Below are positions 1-7,869 of a stretch of DNA of 46,858 nt, in pieces. How positions within the stretch are numbered: position 1 is the stretch's first letter; each line of letters opens with the position of its first letter. The stretch covers positions 1 through 46,858 of the forward strand of contig JAQUEY010000005.1 of NCBI GenBank assembly GCA_028684955.1, read 5' to 3'. The notes under the pieces were generated by a model that made no database searches, had not been told where the DNA came from, and was given only the letters and a program-made list of their open reading frames with translations. The position numbers and the translations under genes were made by a program. Source of the stretch: Eubacteriales bacterium (lineage in GTDB: Bacteria; Bacillota; Clostridia; Saccharofermentanales; UBA5734).

Positions 1-556
1 GAATCCCGGCTGCCAGGGCTGCCAGTTGCGGCCGAAGATTTCTGACAAGCAAGTCAAACGTCAGGTTTTCCACGATCCGGCCACGGCTCAGGCTAAGGCC
101 ACCGGAAAACGTGCCCGGCTCTGTGGATAGGTCCCACCCTTTGCCCAGGACAGCCACCACGTCCTGCATCAATGCCAGGTCTGCAGCGTTGGCTGTGACA
201 GTGCCACCGGAAGAACCGGTTGCCTGGATCATCCTGACATACAGATCCTTTTTCTCGGGGTCACTGAGCTCACCCAGCTGGTGGGTCGCATCAGCAATCA
301 CCTCATCAATCAAGTTCTGCCGGGCTTCGAGCAAAACACGCCGTGCCTCCAGGGCAGCCTGGCTGCTGGCCCGGTTGATCACGGCAGCTGCAGCCTGCTG
401 GCCTTTGTGGTCAGCATCCTGCCGGATCGAGGCACACGCCTGATCCGCCTGGGTTTTGATCTGGTCGATCTGCTCCGCTGCGCCTGCCTCGATCTGGGCA
501 GCCTTTTCACGGGCATCAGCCAGGATATGTTCGACAATGGCTTCAATTCCGTCCAC
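1..556 (-). CDS. ntpE: V-type ATP synthase subunit E (3' end beyond window)
   Basis: Peripheral-stalk subunit of a V/A-type ATPase; with the F/H-type subunit it forms the coiled-coil stator that ties the catalytic head to membrane subunit I. The frame is open from a GTG at 556 to the left edge (about 185 codons, beginning VDGIEAIVEHILADAREKA). The first ~90 residues are an Ala/Glu/Gln-rich heptad-type helix, followed by a compact C-terminal domain with SGGLSLSRGRIVENLTFD, which matches the family's globular end (usual length about 190-200 residues, so only a few codons are missing). The GTG start is set by an AAAGGAG site at 565-571, eight bases upstream. It lies 52 bp after ntpK in the order I-K-E, as in Enterococcus-type operons. 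Identification rests on the sequence pattern plus this context. Confidence 0.85.
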   Translation of the reverse strand, partial: MDGIEAIVEHILADAREKAAQIEAGAAEQIDQIKTQADQACASIRQDADHKGQQAAAAVINRASSQAALEARRVLLEARQNLIDEVIADATHQLGELSDPEKKDLYVRMIQATGSSGGTVTANAADLALMQDVVAVLGKGWDLSTEPGTFSGGLSLSRGRIVENLTFDLLVRNLRPQLAALAAGI

Positions 557-608
557 TGCGAGTGCTCCTTTCACCGGGATGGTCTGCTGGTTTTTTCATC
601 AGCAACGA

Positions 609-1097
609 TCAGACCGGCTTGATGTTGAGGACGGACAGCACGGTCGCCAGCAGGGCCAGGATGGCATAGGTTTCGACCATGGCAGCCAGGACGAGGGCTT
701 TGGACTGTTCCTGGGGGCGCTTGGCAACGAGGGCGATGCCGGCTTCGGCAACGCGGCCCTGGTAGACAGCCGAGAACAGACCGACAAAAGCGATCGGCAG
801 CGAAGCCATCAGGTACGCCATGCCCGTCTGCCAGGACAAGCTGGCTGAGCCGGAAAGAAGGCCTGACGAGTTCATGATCATGAACCAGGACAAGAGGCCG
901 TAGATACCCTGGGTGCCCGGCAGAGCCTGGAGAATCAGGACTTTGCCGAATTTGGCCGGGTCTTCGGTCAGGACGCCAGTGGCGACTTCACCGACGCGGC
1001 CAACGCCTTTGGCGGAGCCGATGCCGGGGAGCAGGGCGGCCAGCGCGCCAGCGAGCAAGGTCAGGCCTGGGCCCATGAGGCTGATGAGTTCGTTCAT
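609..1097 (-). CDS. ntpK: V-type ATP synthase subunit K (rotor ring proteolipid)
   Basis: Membrane rotor subunit carrying the translocated ion. The 162 residues form four membrane helices in two hairpins, the length of the duplicated 16-kDa proteolipids. GIGSAKGVG (25-33) is the family loop motif. Residues L59, T62 and Q63 (in LPGTQGIYG), Q113 (YQGR) and E142 (MVETYAIL) line up with L61, T64, Q65, Q110 and E139 of the Enterococcus hirae Na+-ATPase, the known sodium ligands. This favours Na+ rather than H+ as coupling ion; that is an inference from family knowledge. The ATG follows an AGGAGG site with nine bases between. It sits 48 bp after ntpI and 52 bp before ntpE. Confidence 0.95.
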   Translation of the reverse strand: MNELISLMGPGLTLLAGALAALLPGIGSAKGVGRVGEVATGVLTEDPAKFGKVLILQALPGTQGIYGLLSWFMIMNSSGLLSGSASLSWQTGMAYLMASLPIAFVGLFSAVYQGRVAEAGIALVAKRPQEQSKALVLAAMVETYAILALLATVLSVLNIKPV

Positions 1098-1145
1098 GTT
1101 TGGATACCTCCTGAAATTGGATCGATTATTTTTAGATCGTTTGGA

Positions 1146-3104
1146 TCAAGGTTTGTGGTCAAACTGGATGAAACGGGTGCGGATGCGCAAGGGTTTGAAC
1201 AAGCGGCCGCCGCCCTCGTAGAATTTGCTGAAAAACTCGACATAATGCAGACGGCTGGTGTGTACGTAGGCAGACAAGGCAGACAGGGCCAGGTTCAGGG
1301 TGTGGCCGATCAACGCAGTCACTGTGAAGACCAGATAGCCGACCGGTGTCGGACCAAGCATGAAGCCGAGCTTGTTGAAGACCATGGCAATGACGCTGGT
1401 GGCCAGGACCAGAGCCAGGATACGGGTGTAGGACAAGATGTCGCTGAAATAGGCGGTGATGTTGTAGAGTGACAAGAGCCCCTTGACCAGGCGCAGGATC
1501 GGATTTTTCGAATCTCGTCCCCCAAACAGGAGCAGGACAACTGCCCCCGCGATGGCCATCACCTGGCCGGCGAATTTCAAGGATACACCGGGAATGAGGC
1601 TGTCACCTCCAAGCATCAGGCCCAGGCCGGTGATCACCAGATACCAGGGAACGACATCCACCAGGGCATCAAACAGCTTGCCGGTTTTGGCCAGCAGGTA
1701 GATCTTGGCGCCCATGGCGGTGAACAGGTGGAGAACACCGAACACCATGCTCCAGACCATGAGGGTCATCGGTTCGACCATCGGGTTGAACCACAGGGAG
1801 GGGACTACGATCTTGCCCTGGCTGAGCACGGTCAGCATGTCACCGAAAAAGCCGCCGAACAAAAAGCCCCAGATGATCGAGCCAATGCCGCTGATGAAGA
1901 GCATGCGCGACATGCGGCCCATCTCTCCAGTTGCCTTTTTCTTGAAGGCTAAGTAGCCGGTCAATCCTGTCAGGACCAGGCCATAGCCAACATCACTGAG
2001 CATCATGCCGAAAAACAGGAAGAAAAATGGCGCCAGCAAGGGAGATGGATCGACATCCTCATGCGAGGGAGGGCTGAACATCTCGACGATGATCTCGAAT
2101 GGCTTGACCAAGGTGTGGTTGTTAAGCTGGACGGGTGGGCTCTCACCCTCAGCAGGAGGCCGGGCCTCGGCTGCTACCAGAAAGCGCTGTTTCAAGGCGC
2201 GTGTGATTTCAGCCGCCAGTTTTTTCGGAACCCAGCCAGTGAGATAGAACGTGTTGGCAGTACCAGGCAGACAACTGAGCGCGTCGATTTTGTCGCTTTG
2301 CAGCAGGTAGTAATCATGCAGCAATTCGAAATCCTTGCCGAGGATAACAAAGTCCTGCAATTCTTTTTCCAAACGTTCAAGCCGACGCTGATTGTCGTCC
2401 GAGTGGTCTGCGATGTCCGCGAGGATCTGGCGCGGCTTGCCAGAAAGGCCCAGGGCAGGTAACAGGTGGAAACCATGCTGGCGCAGGCCAGTGTGGACCA
2501 GGCCTTCACGGAATTTCAACGTAATAACGACCACGCGCACGCTGGCAGAATCTTCGGAGAAAACCTCCACATGGGTCTCAGGGGCTTCTTCCCTGGCCTG
2601 AGCTAAAAAAGCCTCCAGAGTATCCCGTGACGGGAAAGCACCGGCGAAAACCACGGTCTCACGGGTGGCTGTTGTGGCCAGATCGAGTTCGAGACCATCC
2701 CACGGCGTCAAGACCTCTCGGACTGTTTCATCCTGGGCCATGCTGGTGCGTAACTGGGCAATCTGGGACTGGATGTGCTCAAACGAATGGAGCTGTCCCA
2801 TGATTTCTTGCTCACGCTGACCGGCCAGGATGAAATCCTCAGCCCGGGCCAGCCTTTTGGCAGACCCCATGTGATGGCTTTGTGGATCCTGCAGACGGCA
2901 ATACTCAGCAGCGGCTTCCAGGCGCGAGACAGAATTGAGGGATAAAAATCCCCTTTCATCGTAAGGCTCAAGGGATTCCGGTGTAGGCTGGGGCGGCATT
3001 TCATCCAGTTCAACGGCACCGAGGCGGATCAGGGACTCCATGATGTCCGCCTTCTGGGTGGCCAGTCCGACCAGGGTGAGCCGGCTCATTTCAATGACGG
3101 ACAC
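1146..3104 (-). CDS. ntpI: V-type ATP synthase subunit I
   Basis: The a-type stator subunit: an N-terminal cytoplasmic arm that binds the peripheral stalk and a C-terminal membrane domain that supplies the ion half-channels against the K ring. At 652 residues it has the usual family length (about 640-660). Residues ~1-330 are soluble and mixed alpha/beta; from about residue 350 (LLAPFFFLFFGMMLSDVGYG) there are around seven to eight hydrophobic helices, with FSDILSYTRILALVLAT near the end typical of the channel region. The open frame starts at a GTG (3104) that overlaps the preceding gene by 14 bp, with AAAGGA 12 bases upstream; an ATG at 3089, one base after the upstream stop, is the alternative start and would shorten the protein by five residues. 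Confidence 0.93.
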   Translation of the reverse strand: MSVIEMSRLTLVGLATQKADIMESLIRLGAVELDEMPPQPTPESLEPYDERGFLSLNSVSRLEAAAEYCRLQDPQSHHMGSAKRLARAEDFILAGQREQEIMGQLHSFEHIQSQIAQLRTSMAQDETVREVLTPWDGLELDLATTATRETVVFAGAFPSRDTLEAFLAQAREEAPETHVEVFSEDSASVRVVVITLKFREGLVHTGLRQHGFHLLPALGLSGKPRQILADIADHSDDNQRRLERLEKELQDFVILGKDFELLHDYYLLQSDKIDALSCLPGTANTFYLTGWVPKKLAAEITRALKQRFLVAAEARPPAEGESPPVQLNNHTLVKPFEIIVEMFSPPSHEDVDPSPLLAPFFFLFFGMMLSDVGYGLVLTGLTGYLAFKKKATGEMGRMSRMLFISGIGSIIWGFLFGGFFGDMLTVLSQGKIVVPSLWFNPMVEPMTLMVWSMVFGVLHLFTAMGAKIYLLAKTGKLFDALVDVVPWYLVITGLGLMLGGDSLIPGVSLKFAGQVMAIAGAVVLLLFGGRDSKNPILRLVKGLLSLYNITAYFSDILSYTRILALVLATSVIAMVFNKLGFMLGPTPVGYLVFTVTALIGHTLNLALSALSAYVHTSRLHYVEFFSKFYEGGGRLFKPLRIRTRFIQFDHKP

Positions 3105-3420
3105 TGTCGGTCACAATCCTTTCCCTGACTGCTGCAACAGCAGTAGCTCGATTGGTTTGGGCGTCCTGCTGGATCGCCGCACTGTCAGCCTTTGCTTGTT
3201 GGTGGCTCTTGGCCAGCAACTCGTTGGCTTCCACGCGGGCTTTGGCCAGGCGTTCCTGAACCATCTGCTCAGCTTCACTGCGGCAGGTCGCAAGAGACTC
3301 CTGGGCTGCCTGCCGGGCCTGCTCCTGACGGAGGCGGCCCTGCTCGACAGCCTGGGCAATGATCTGCTCAGCTTCTTGTTCAGCTGCTTGGATACGAGTG
3401 AGAAAATCCTGATCGGGCAT
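3091..3420 (-). CDS. ntpF: V-type ATPase stalk coiled-coil subunit (NtpF / subunit H-like)
   Basis: First gene of the ATPase operon. The 109-residue product is almost one continuous helix rich in Ala, Gln, Glu and Arg (heptads from about residue 8 to 100, e.g. AAEQEAEQIIAQAVEQGRLRQ), with no membrane segment. This is what is expected of the small stalk partner of subunit E, called F in Enterococcus and H or G in archaeal-type enzymes. Low-complexity coiled coils are hard to assign by sequence alone, so the call depends mainly on length and on its place directly before ntpI. The ATG has a GGGAGG site eight bases upstream and lies about 75 bp downstream of a good promoter. Confidence 0.8.
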   Translation of the reverse strand: MPDQDFLTRIQAAEQEAEQIIAQAVEQGRLRQEQARQAAQESLATCRSEAEQMVQERLAKARVEANELLAKSHQQAKADSAAIQQDAQTNRATAVAAVRERIVTDSVRH

Positions 3421-3498
3421 CGGGCAAACCTCCCAGGGAACTGGTTCTTATGTCCTGCGTCATGGAAGATCCAGACGCTTTTGGACACATACGGAAGG

Positions 3499-3507
3499 AT
3501 TATAGCA
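3499..3507 (-). promoter_or_regulatory. Extended -10 promoter of the V-ATPase operon
   Basis: On the minus strand the sequence TGTGCTATAAT gives a perfect -10 hexamer (3499-3504) with the TG of an extended -10 element at 3506-3507. No good -35 hexamer is present at 16-18 bp, which fits an extended -10 promoter. Predicted start is near 3492, leaving a leader of about 70 nt before ntpF. The same eleven bases occur before the solute-binding protein gene at 25353-25363. Confidence 0.65.
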
Positions 3508-3574
3508 CAGGAATTCAAAATCAAGCAGGTGATTTATGGCAAAAACAATAAATTTACAACTGGAATCCTGCGGA

Positions 3575-5299
3575 TCATGGTGATATTGCTTGCATCCGGG
3601 CCGGAATCAGGCGGCGCAGCAAGATCAACAATCCTGCGGAAAGCACCAATGGCAGAGCAACCAGGAGAATCACCGCTGCCGGAAGGGTCAGCTGGAGCAC
3701 AATAACCGGCGCAATGGCCAGTCCAGCGAACACCAGTGCGGCAACCATGCCATACAAGACATTCAGGTTCTGTTTGACAGCCTTCTGCTCATTGTCCCAG
3801 TGGAGTTTGGGCCAGTAGAGTTCGAAGATGATCCCGGAAAGGTTGGGCAGGAGCAGGGCCCCAGGGATGGTCAGCGCACAAAGGGCGAAAAACCACAGAG
3901 GCAGGCGCAGCAACACGACGAGCAGGACCAGGCTGATGCCGGTTCCAGCCAGGCCCATGGCACCGGCCACCGCCAGCTTGGCGGCGATCTGGCGGCTGTA
4001 GCTCATCGGGATGATCTTCATGATGTAGAACTGGCTACCCTCGCGGGACAGGGCACTCTCGGCAATGCCATTGGTACCGTTGACAAAGACTATAAGGCCG
4101 AACAAGATCGCTAGAAACAGCGGTGCAGCCTGAGGATCCGTGCCATCGACCAGCCCTTGGACGAGCCCCTGCAGCTGGCGGATATCCTCATCCTGAGTGC
4201 CGGCGCCCAAGATCGGGAGAGCCAGAAACAGTGGGAACAGGAAATTCATGATCACATTATTCATCAGGAAGATGGGCGTGCGCACCAGGATCCGGAAATC
4301 TTTTTGCATGTAGACCGCAAACGCGGCAATCGGGTGGGGCTGGGCGTGAACTCCCAGTTGCCGGTCGAGCTCGTCACCGGAGAGGGCTTTGCGCCGGCTG
4401 GCAGCGGTTGATAGTCCGATGACCCCTTTGAAATACAACAGGCGGCCGGCAGCCAGCAGGAATAAAAGGGCCGCGCCCGAAACCAGAGCCAGCAGGGCCA
4501 GCTGGCCGAAGGAGCCCAGTGTGCTGCGCTGGGTCAGGGCACCGACAGCAAAAGCGGTCCCCGGAAATACAGCAGCAGTCAGACGGGCGGTCTGTTCCAC
4601 CCGGGCAGAGAAGAAGGCAGCAAGGTCTGCTCCGGACCTTGTGCTCAGGCTGGAACTGACATAGGAGAATCCAATCGAGACGAAAAGCAGCAGCACACCG
4701 GCAATCACCTTGAACCGGTCTTTGTTTTTTGTCAGCGGGGTGAACCGCATGATCATCATGGTCAGGATCGTGGCCAGCGCCAGCGGAATCAGCGGCAGCA
4801 GGAGATAAACACCCAGCAACAGTCCATAATAGGACCAGGCTGCCTGGTTTTTGACACCATAAACCAGCAGGGGTGGCAGCAGGACACCTGCGACAAACAC
4901 GTATTCGTAGGCTGCGACCACGAGGAATTTGGCGCCGATCACTTCTTCAGGATGAAACGGCAGGGGCAAAATCTTGTCGACATCACTGGCATAGTAGAAG
5001 ACACTGAGCACGTACAGGGCACCAAAAATGAAAACCACCAGGACCGAGGAACTGACATAAAGGCCGGGCAGCAGGCTCTGCACCTGCAAGGGTGCGAGCA
5101 AATCGTATAGGGCCAAGGCCGAACCACCTGTCATGAAGGCGAAGTAGCCGGCCAGGAAGACAAACAGCAAGACACTGCCCAGGCCGCTCAGCCGTTTCTT
5201 TTTTGTCTGGGCATCCCCGGCAAAATTGGCAAAGCTGTTGCCTCGGAAAATCGCCAGGGCGAGGAGCAGGATCCGGCGCAAGGTCGGCAGGGCGTTCAT
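3575..5299 (-). CDS. ABC-2 type transporter permease
   Basis: Membrane half of an ABC transporter, 574 residues with roughly twelve strongly hydrophobic segments (from about residue 40, LLFVFLAGYFAFMTG, to the C-terminus) and no ATPase motifs. The size and the pattern of two six-helix blocks resemble large ABC-2-type exporter permeases of Firmicutes. The start ATG overlaps the stop of the ATPase gene by four bases (ATGA), so the two are translationally coupled and surely work together. The substrate is unknown. The pair is the last of the paaK-aro operon, only 19 bp after pheA, so it is probably co-transcribed with aromatic amino acid synthesis. No clear terminator was seen between its stop and the ATPase promoter at 3499. 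Confidence 0.85.
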   Translation of the reverse strand: MNALPTLRRILLLALAIFRGNSFANFAGDAQTKKKRLSGLGSVLLFVFLAGYFAFMTGGSALALYDLLAPLQVQSLLPGLYVSSSVLVVFIFGALYVLSVFYYASDVDKILPLPFHPEEVIGAKFLVVAAYEYVFVAGVLLPPLLVYGVKNQAAWSYYGLLLGVYLLLPLIPLALATILTMMIMRFTPLTKNKDRFKVIAGVLLLFVSIGFSYVSSSLSTRSGADLAAFFSARVEQTARLTAAVFPGTAFAVGALTQRSTLGSFGQLALLALVSGAALLFLLAAGRLLYFKGVIGLSTAASRRKALSGDELDRQLGVHAQPHPIAAFAVYMQKDFRILVRTPIFLMNNVIMNFLFPLFLALPILGAGTQDEDIRQLQGLVQGLVDGTDPQAAPLFLAILFGLIVFVNGTNGIAESALSREGSQFYIMKIIPMSYSRQIAAKLAVAGAMGLAGTGISLVLLVVLLRLPLWFFALCALTIPGALLLPNLSGIIFELYWPKLHWDNEQKAVKQNLNVLYGMVAALVFAGLAIAPVIVLQLTLPAAVILLVALPLVLSAGLLILLRRLIPARMQAISP

Positions 5300-6093
5300 T
5301 TGAGCTTACCCCAGGGAAAGCGCGGCTTTCGGGCTGCTGGTTCGCTGGGGGTCGGGACGGTGTGCTCTGATTCCTGCTCGACCAGTCTCAGGAACATCGC
5401 CTCCAGGGATGCATCTTCGGTCGTCCGGGCGCGCAGATCGGCTAAAGTCCCACACAAAAGGATCTTGCCATGGTCGATGATCGCCACCCGGTCGCAGATT
5501 TTCTCTGCTACATCGAGCACATGAGTTGAGAAAAAGACCGTGTTGCCCGCGGCTGCGTGTTCGCGCATCATTTCCTTGAGCTCGAAGGCCGCCTTGGGGT
5601 CGAGGCCCGTCATTGGCTCATCGAGGATCCAGACGGCCGGCTGGTGCAGGAGTGCGCCGATGATGATCAGTTTCTGGCGCATGCCATGGGAAAAGCTCTG
5701 GATCCGGTCGCCCAAGGCGGAGGATAGGCCCAGGCGATCAGCCAGCTGGCTGATCCGCTGACGCCGCACGGCCGGTTCCACTTCATAGATCTCGCCGATG
5801 AAACGCAGGTATTCGATCGCTTTGAGGCGGGGGAAGACATTCGGGTCGTCCGGGACGAACCCAAACGAGCGCTTGGCCCGGATCGGGTCCTTGACAATGT
5901 CGTGGCCGTTGACCAGGATGCTGCCTGTGTCTGGTTCGAGAATGCCGGTGATCATCTTGATCGTGGTCGTTTTGCCGGCTCCGTTCGGGCCGAGAAAACC
6001 GAAGATTTCACCCCGCTGCACCGACAAGTCAATATGGTCGACGGCCTGGATCTTGCCGTTGTAACTTTTGCTGACGTGCTGCAAATCGATCAT
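5296..6093 (-). CDS. ABC transporter ATP-binding protein (exporter type)
   Basis: Cytoplasmic ATPase that powers the permease encoded next. The 265 residues contain Walker A GPNGAGKTT (about 35-43), the Q-loop region, the signature FSHGMRQK (variant of LSGGQ seen in ABC-2 exporters), Walker B VWILDEP followed by MTGLDP (D-loop) and the switch histidine in FFSTHVLD. The C-terminal 30 residues are a Pro/Lys-rich extension. The ATG has AGGAAGG eight bases upstream and lies 19 bp after pheA. The motif set puts it with the drug/lipid/natA-like exporters rather than importers; the cargo cannot be told. Confidence 0.93.
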   Translation of the reverse strand: MIDLQHVSKSYNGKIQAVDHIDLSVQRGEIFGFLGPNGAGKTTTIKMITGILEPDTGSILVNGHDIVKDPIRAKRSFGFVPDDPNVFPRLKAIEYLRFIGEIYEVEPAVRRQRISQLADRLGLSSALGDRIQSFSHGMRQKLIIIGALLHQPAVWILDEPMTGLDPKAAFELKEMMREHAAAGNTVFFSTHVLDVAEKICDRVAIIDHGKILLCGTLADLRARTTEDASLEAMFLRLVEQESEHTVPTPSEPAARKPRFPWGKLK

Positions 6094-6112
6094 CGGTCGT
6101 ACCTTCCTATCG

Positions 6113-7315
6113 TCAGTCGTCTCCTGCCGGCTGGTTGCCGGTTTCGGCCGGGTACCAGCCCAGAAGCTGGAGATAGCTCATTTCCCGGCTCAACTGGTAG
6201 AGCGTTGCCAGGGCCTGGGGATCGTTGGCCGGACAATCGACGTCGAGGTCGAACAGGTAGGACCAGGGTTCCTCCGGGTTGGCCCGGGAATGGATTTTGG
6301 AGAGATTGAGATTGCGGTCTGAAAACAAGGCCAGAGTGGCTGCCAGGGAGCCGCTGGCGTGCGGTGTTTTCAGGACCAGGCTGAGGCGGTTGGCGGCGGG
6401 TGTGATCACGAGTTCGCGCCCGACCACGACGAACCGGGTCAGGTTTTCCCGGCTGTTGCTGATATCATCCGCCAAGACGTGCAGGTGGCTGGTGCGGGCT
6501 GCATCGAGGGAGGCAATGGCAGCCCGGGACGGATCGCCCTCCTGGGCAATCTGGGCAGCGGCGAAGGCCGTGTTCAGGGATTCGATGGTATGCCAGCCCT
6601 GGCGGCGGATGAAATCTGAGCACTGGGCCAGAGCCTGGGGATGGGAAATGACGGTGTGGATCTGCTTGAGGGTGGCACCCGGCACGGCCATCAAATGGTG
6701 ATGCACGGGCAAATCGTAGGAACGCCAGATGAAGAGGCCATGGCTTTGCAGCAGCTGGTAAACATCACCGACACTGCCGGCGGTGGAATTTTCAAGTGGC
6801 AGGACTGCGACATCAGCTTCCTTCCGGGCTACCAGCAGGCAAGCTTCGGCAAAGGTCTGCACGCTGCGTACTGGCTGGCCCGGGAACAGGATCGCACAGG
6901 CTTTACCTGAGTAGGAGGCGGCCGATCCTTGGTGGATGATGCGGCTGACAGCTGGTTCGACCGTATGAGCCGCTGCCATTTGCTGGCCCAGGCCAAAGTT
7001 GCGGTCGTGAGGCAACAGCAGGTCATACTGGACACCGCGGGACAGGCGCATCAGGCTGCGGAGCAATTTCTCGGCCCGGATGCCATCAGCGCCTTTAACC
7101 GCATCGCGCGCACTGGCCGCGATCTGGTCTTCCCGCAGCGGGTCGAAAACCGCCGCGCCAGAGATGGCCTTGGTCCGGGCGACATCCCGGGCCAGCTCCA
7201 TGCGTTCGGCAAACAAAGCTAGAAGCTGGCTGTCGATCGCATTGATCCGCTGGCGCAGGTAGCCAAGATCCGGCAGTGCGGCAGATGGTTGTGCGGCTTG
7301 GACGGGGTCTTTCAC
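6113..7315 (-). CDS. pheA: Chorismate mutase / prephenate dehydratase (P-protein)
   Basis: Bifunctional enzyme of phenylalanine synthesis: chorismate to prephenate, then prephenate to phenylpyruvate. Residues ~15-100 are an AroQ-type chorismate mutase (LRQRINAIDSQLLALFAERM, with the expected Arg and Glu pattern). Residues ~130-305 are the dehydratase domain, with ENSTAGSV and the catalytic-site motif TRF (NLTRFVVVG). Residues ~315-390 are an ACT domain with LSKIHSR and WSYLFDLD, matching the phenylalanine-binding IESRP region, so feedback inhibition by Phe is likely. The usual GPxGTFS at the start of the dehydratase domain is changed to GSAASYS. The gene starts at a GTG that overlaps the aroQ stop (GTGA), with GGGAGA eight bases upstream. 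Length 400 is slightly above the usual ~380. Confidence 0.93.
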   Translation of the reverse strand: MKDPVQAAQPSAALPDLGYLRQRINAIDSQLLALFAERMELARDVARTKAISGAAVFDPLREDQIAASARDAVKGADGIRAEKLLRSLMRLSRGVQYDLLLPHDRNFGLGQQMAAAHTVEPAVSRIIHQGSAASYSGKACAILFPGQPVRSVQTFAEACLLVARKEADVAVLPLENSTAGSVGDVYQLLQSHGLFIWRSYDLPVHHHLMAVPGATLKQIHTVISHPQALAQCSDFIRRQGWHTIESLNTAFAAAQIAQEGDPSRAAIASLDAARTSHLHVLADDISNSRENLTRFVVVGRELVITPAANRLSLVLKTPHASGSLAATLALFSDRNLNLSKIHSRANPEEPWSYLFDLDVDCPANDPQALATLYQLSREMSYLQLLGWYPAETGNQPAGDD

Positions 7316-7869
7316 GGTATGATTCTCCCTTTTTCAAGGATAGCGGCCAGTTCCTTCACCCCGACAACGTAGCTCTGAAGGCCGAGGCCTTTGACCTGGC
7401 CGGCACAGACTGGATGGATGACGGAGTGCTGGCGGAAGGGCTCGCGCATGGCAATATCCGAGATATGGATCTCCATGACCGGGAGGCGGCAGGCATCGAT
7501 GGCATCGCGCAAGGCGTAACTGTAGTGGGTCAGGGCACCGGCATTGAGCAGGATGCCAGCATAACGCGCGGAGGATGCCTGGATCAAGTCGACCAGTTCA
7601 CCTTCGTGATTGGACTGGAAACAGTCGAGGGCATACCCTGCTTCATGGGCAGCCTCCCGAGTGCGTGATTCGACGTCAGCGAGGGTGAATGTGCCATATT
7701 GGGTCGGATCGCGCCGGCCCAGCAGGTTGAGATTGGGTCCGTTGACCAGGAGCAGGCGAAGGGCGAAGGGCATGTCCTGGGCAAGTTCTGCCGCCGAATC
7801 ATCGGGACGGAAAACAGCCGTACTGGCAGCGCGCAGGCCGCAGGTCCAGTCCATTTCATGATCCTGCAT
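7312..7869 (-). CDS. aroQ: 3-dehydroquinate dehydratase, type II
   Basis: Third step of the shikimate pathway, dehydroquinate to dehydroshikimate. The catalytic core is complete: LLLVNGPNLNLLGRRDP, the active-site Tyr in TQYGTFTL, NAGALTHYSYALRDA and the histidine motif EIHISDIAMREPFRQHSVI. I placed the start at the ATG at 7869, which has AAGGAGG six bases upstream; a longer open frame to 8115 lies inside aroC and has no such site. The 185-residue product has about 35 residues before the usual N-terminus (family about 145-150 residues). An internal ATG just before the core (MPFALRLLL) would give the standard length but lacks a ribosome site. It overlaps aroC by 14 bp and pheA by 4 bp. Confidence 0.93.
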   Translation of the reverse strand: MQDHEMDWTCGLRAASTAVFRPDDSAAELAQDMPFALRLLLVNGPNLNLLGRRDPTQYGTFTLADVESRTREAAHEAGYALDCFQSNHEGELVDLIQASSARYAGILLNAGALTHYSYALRDAIDACRLPVMEIHISDIAMREPFRQHSVIHPVCAGQVKGLGLQSYVVGVKELAAILEKGRIIP

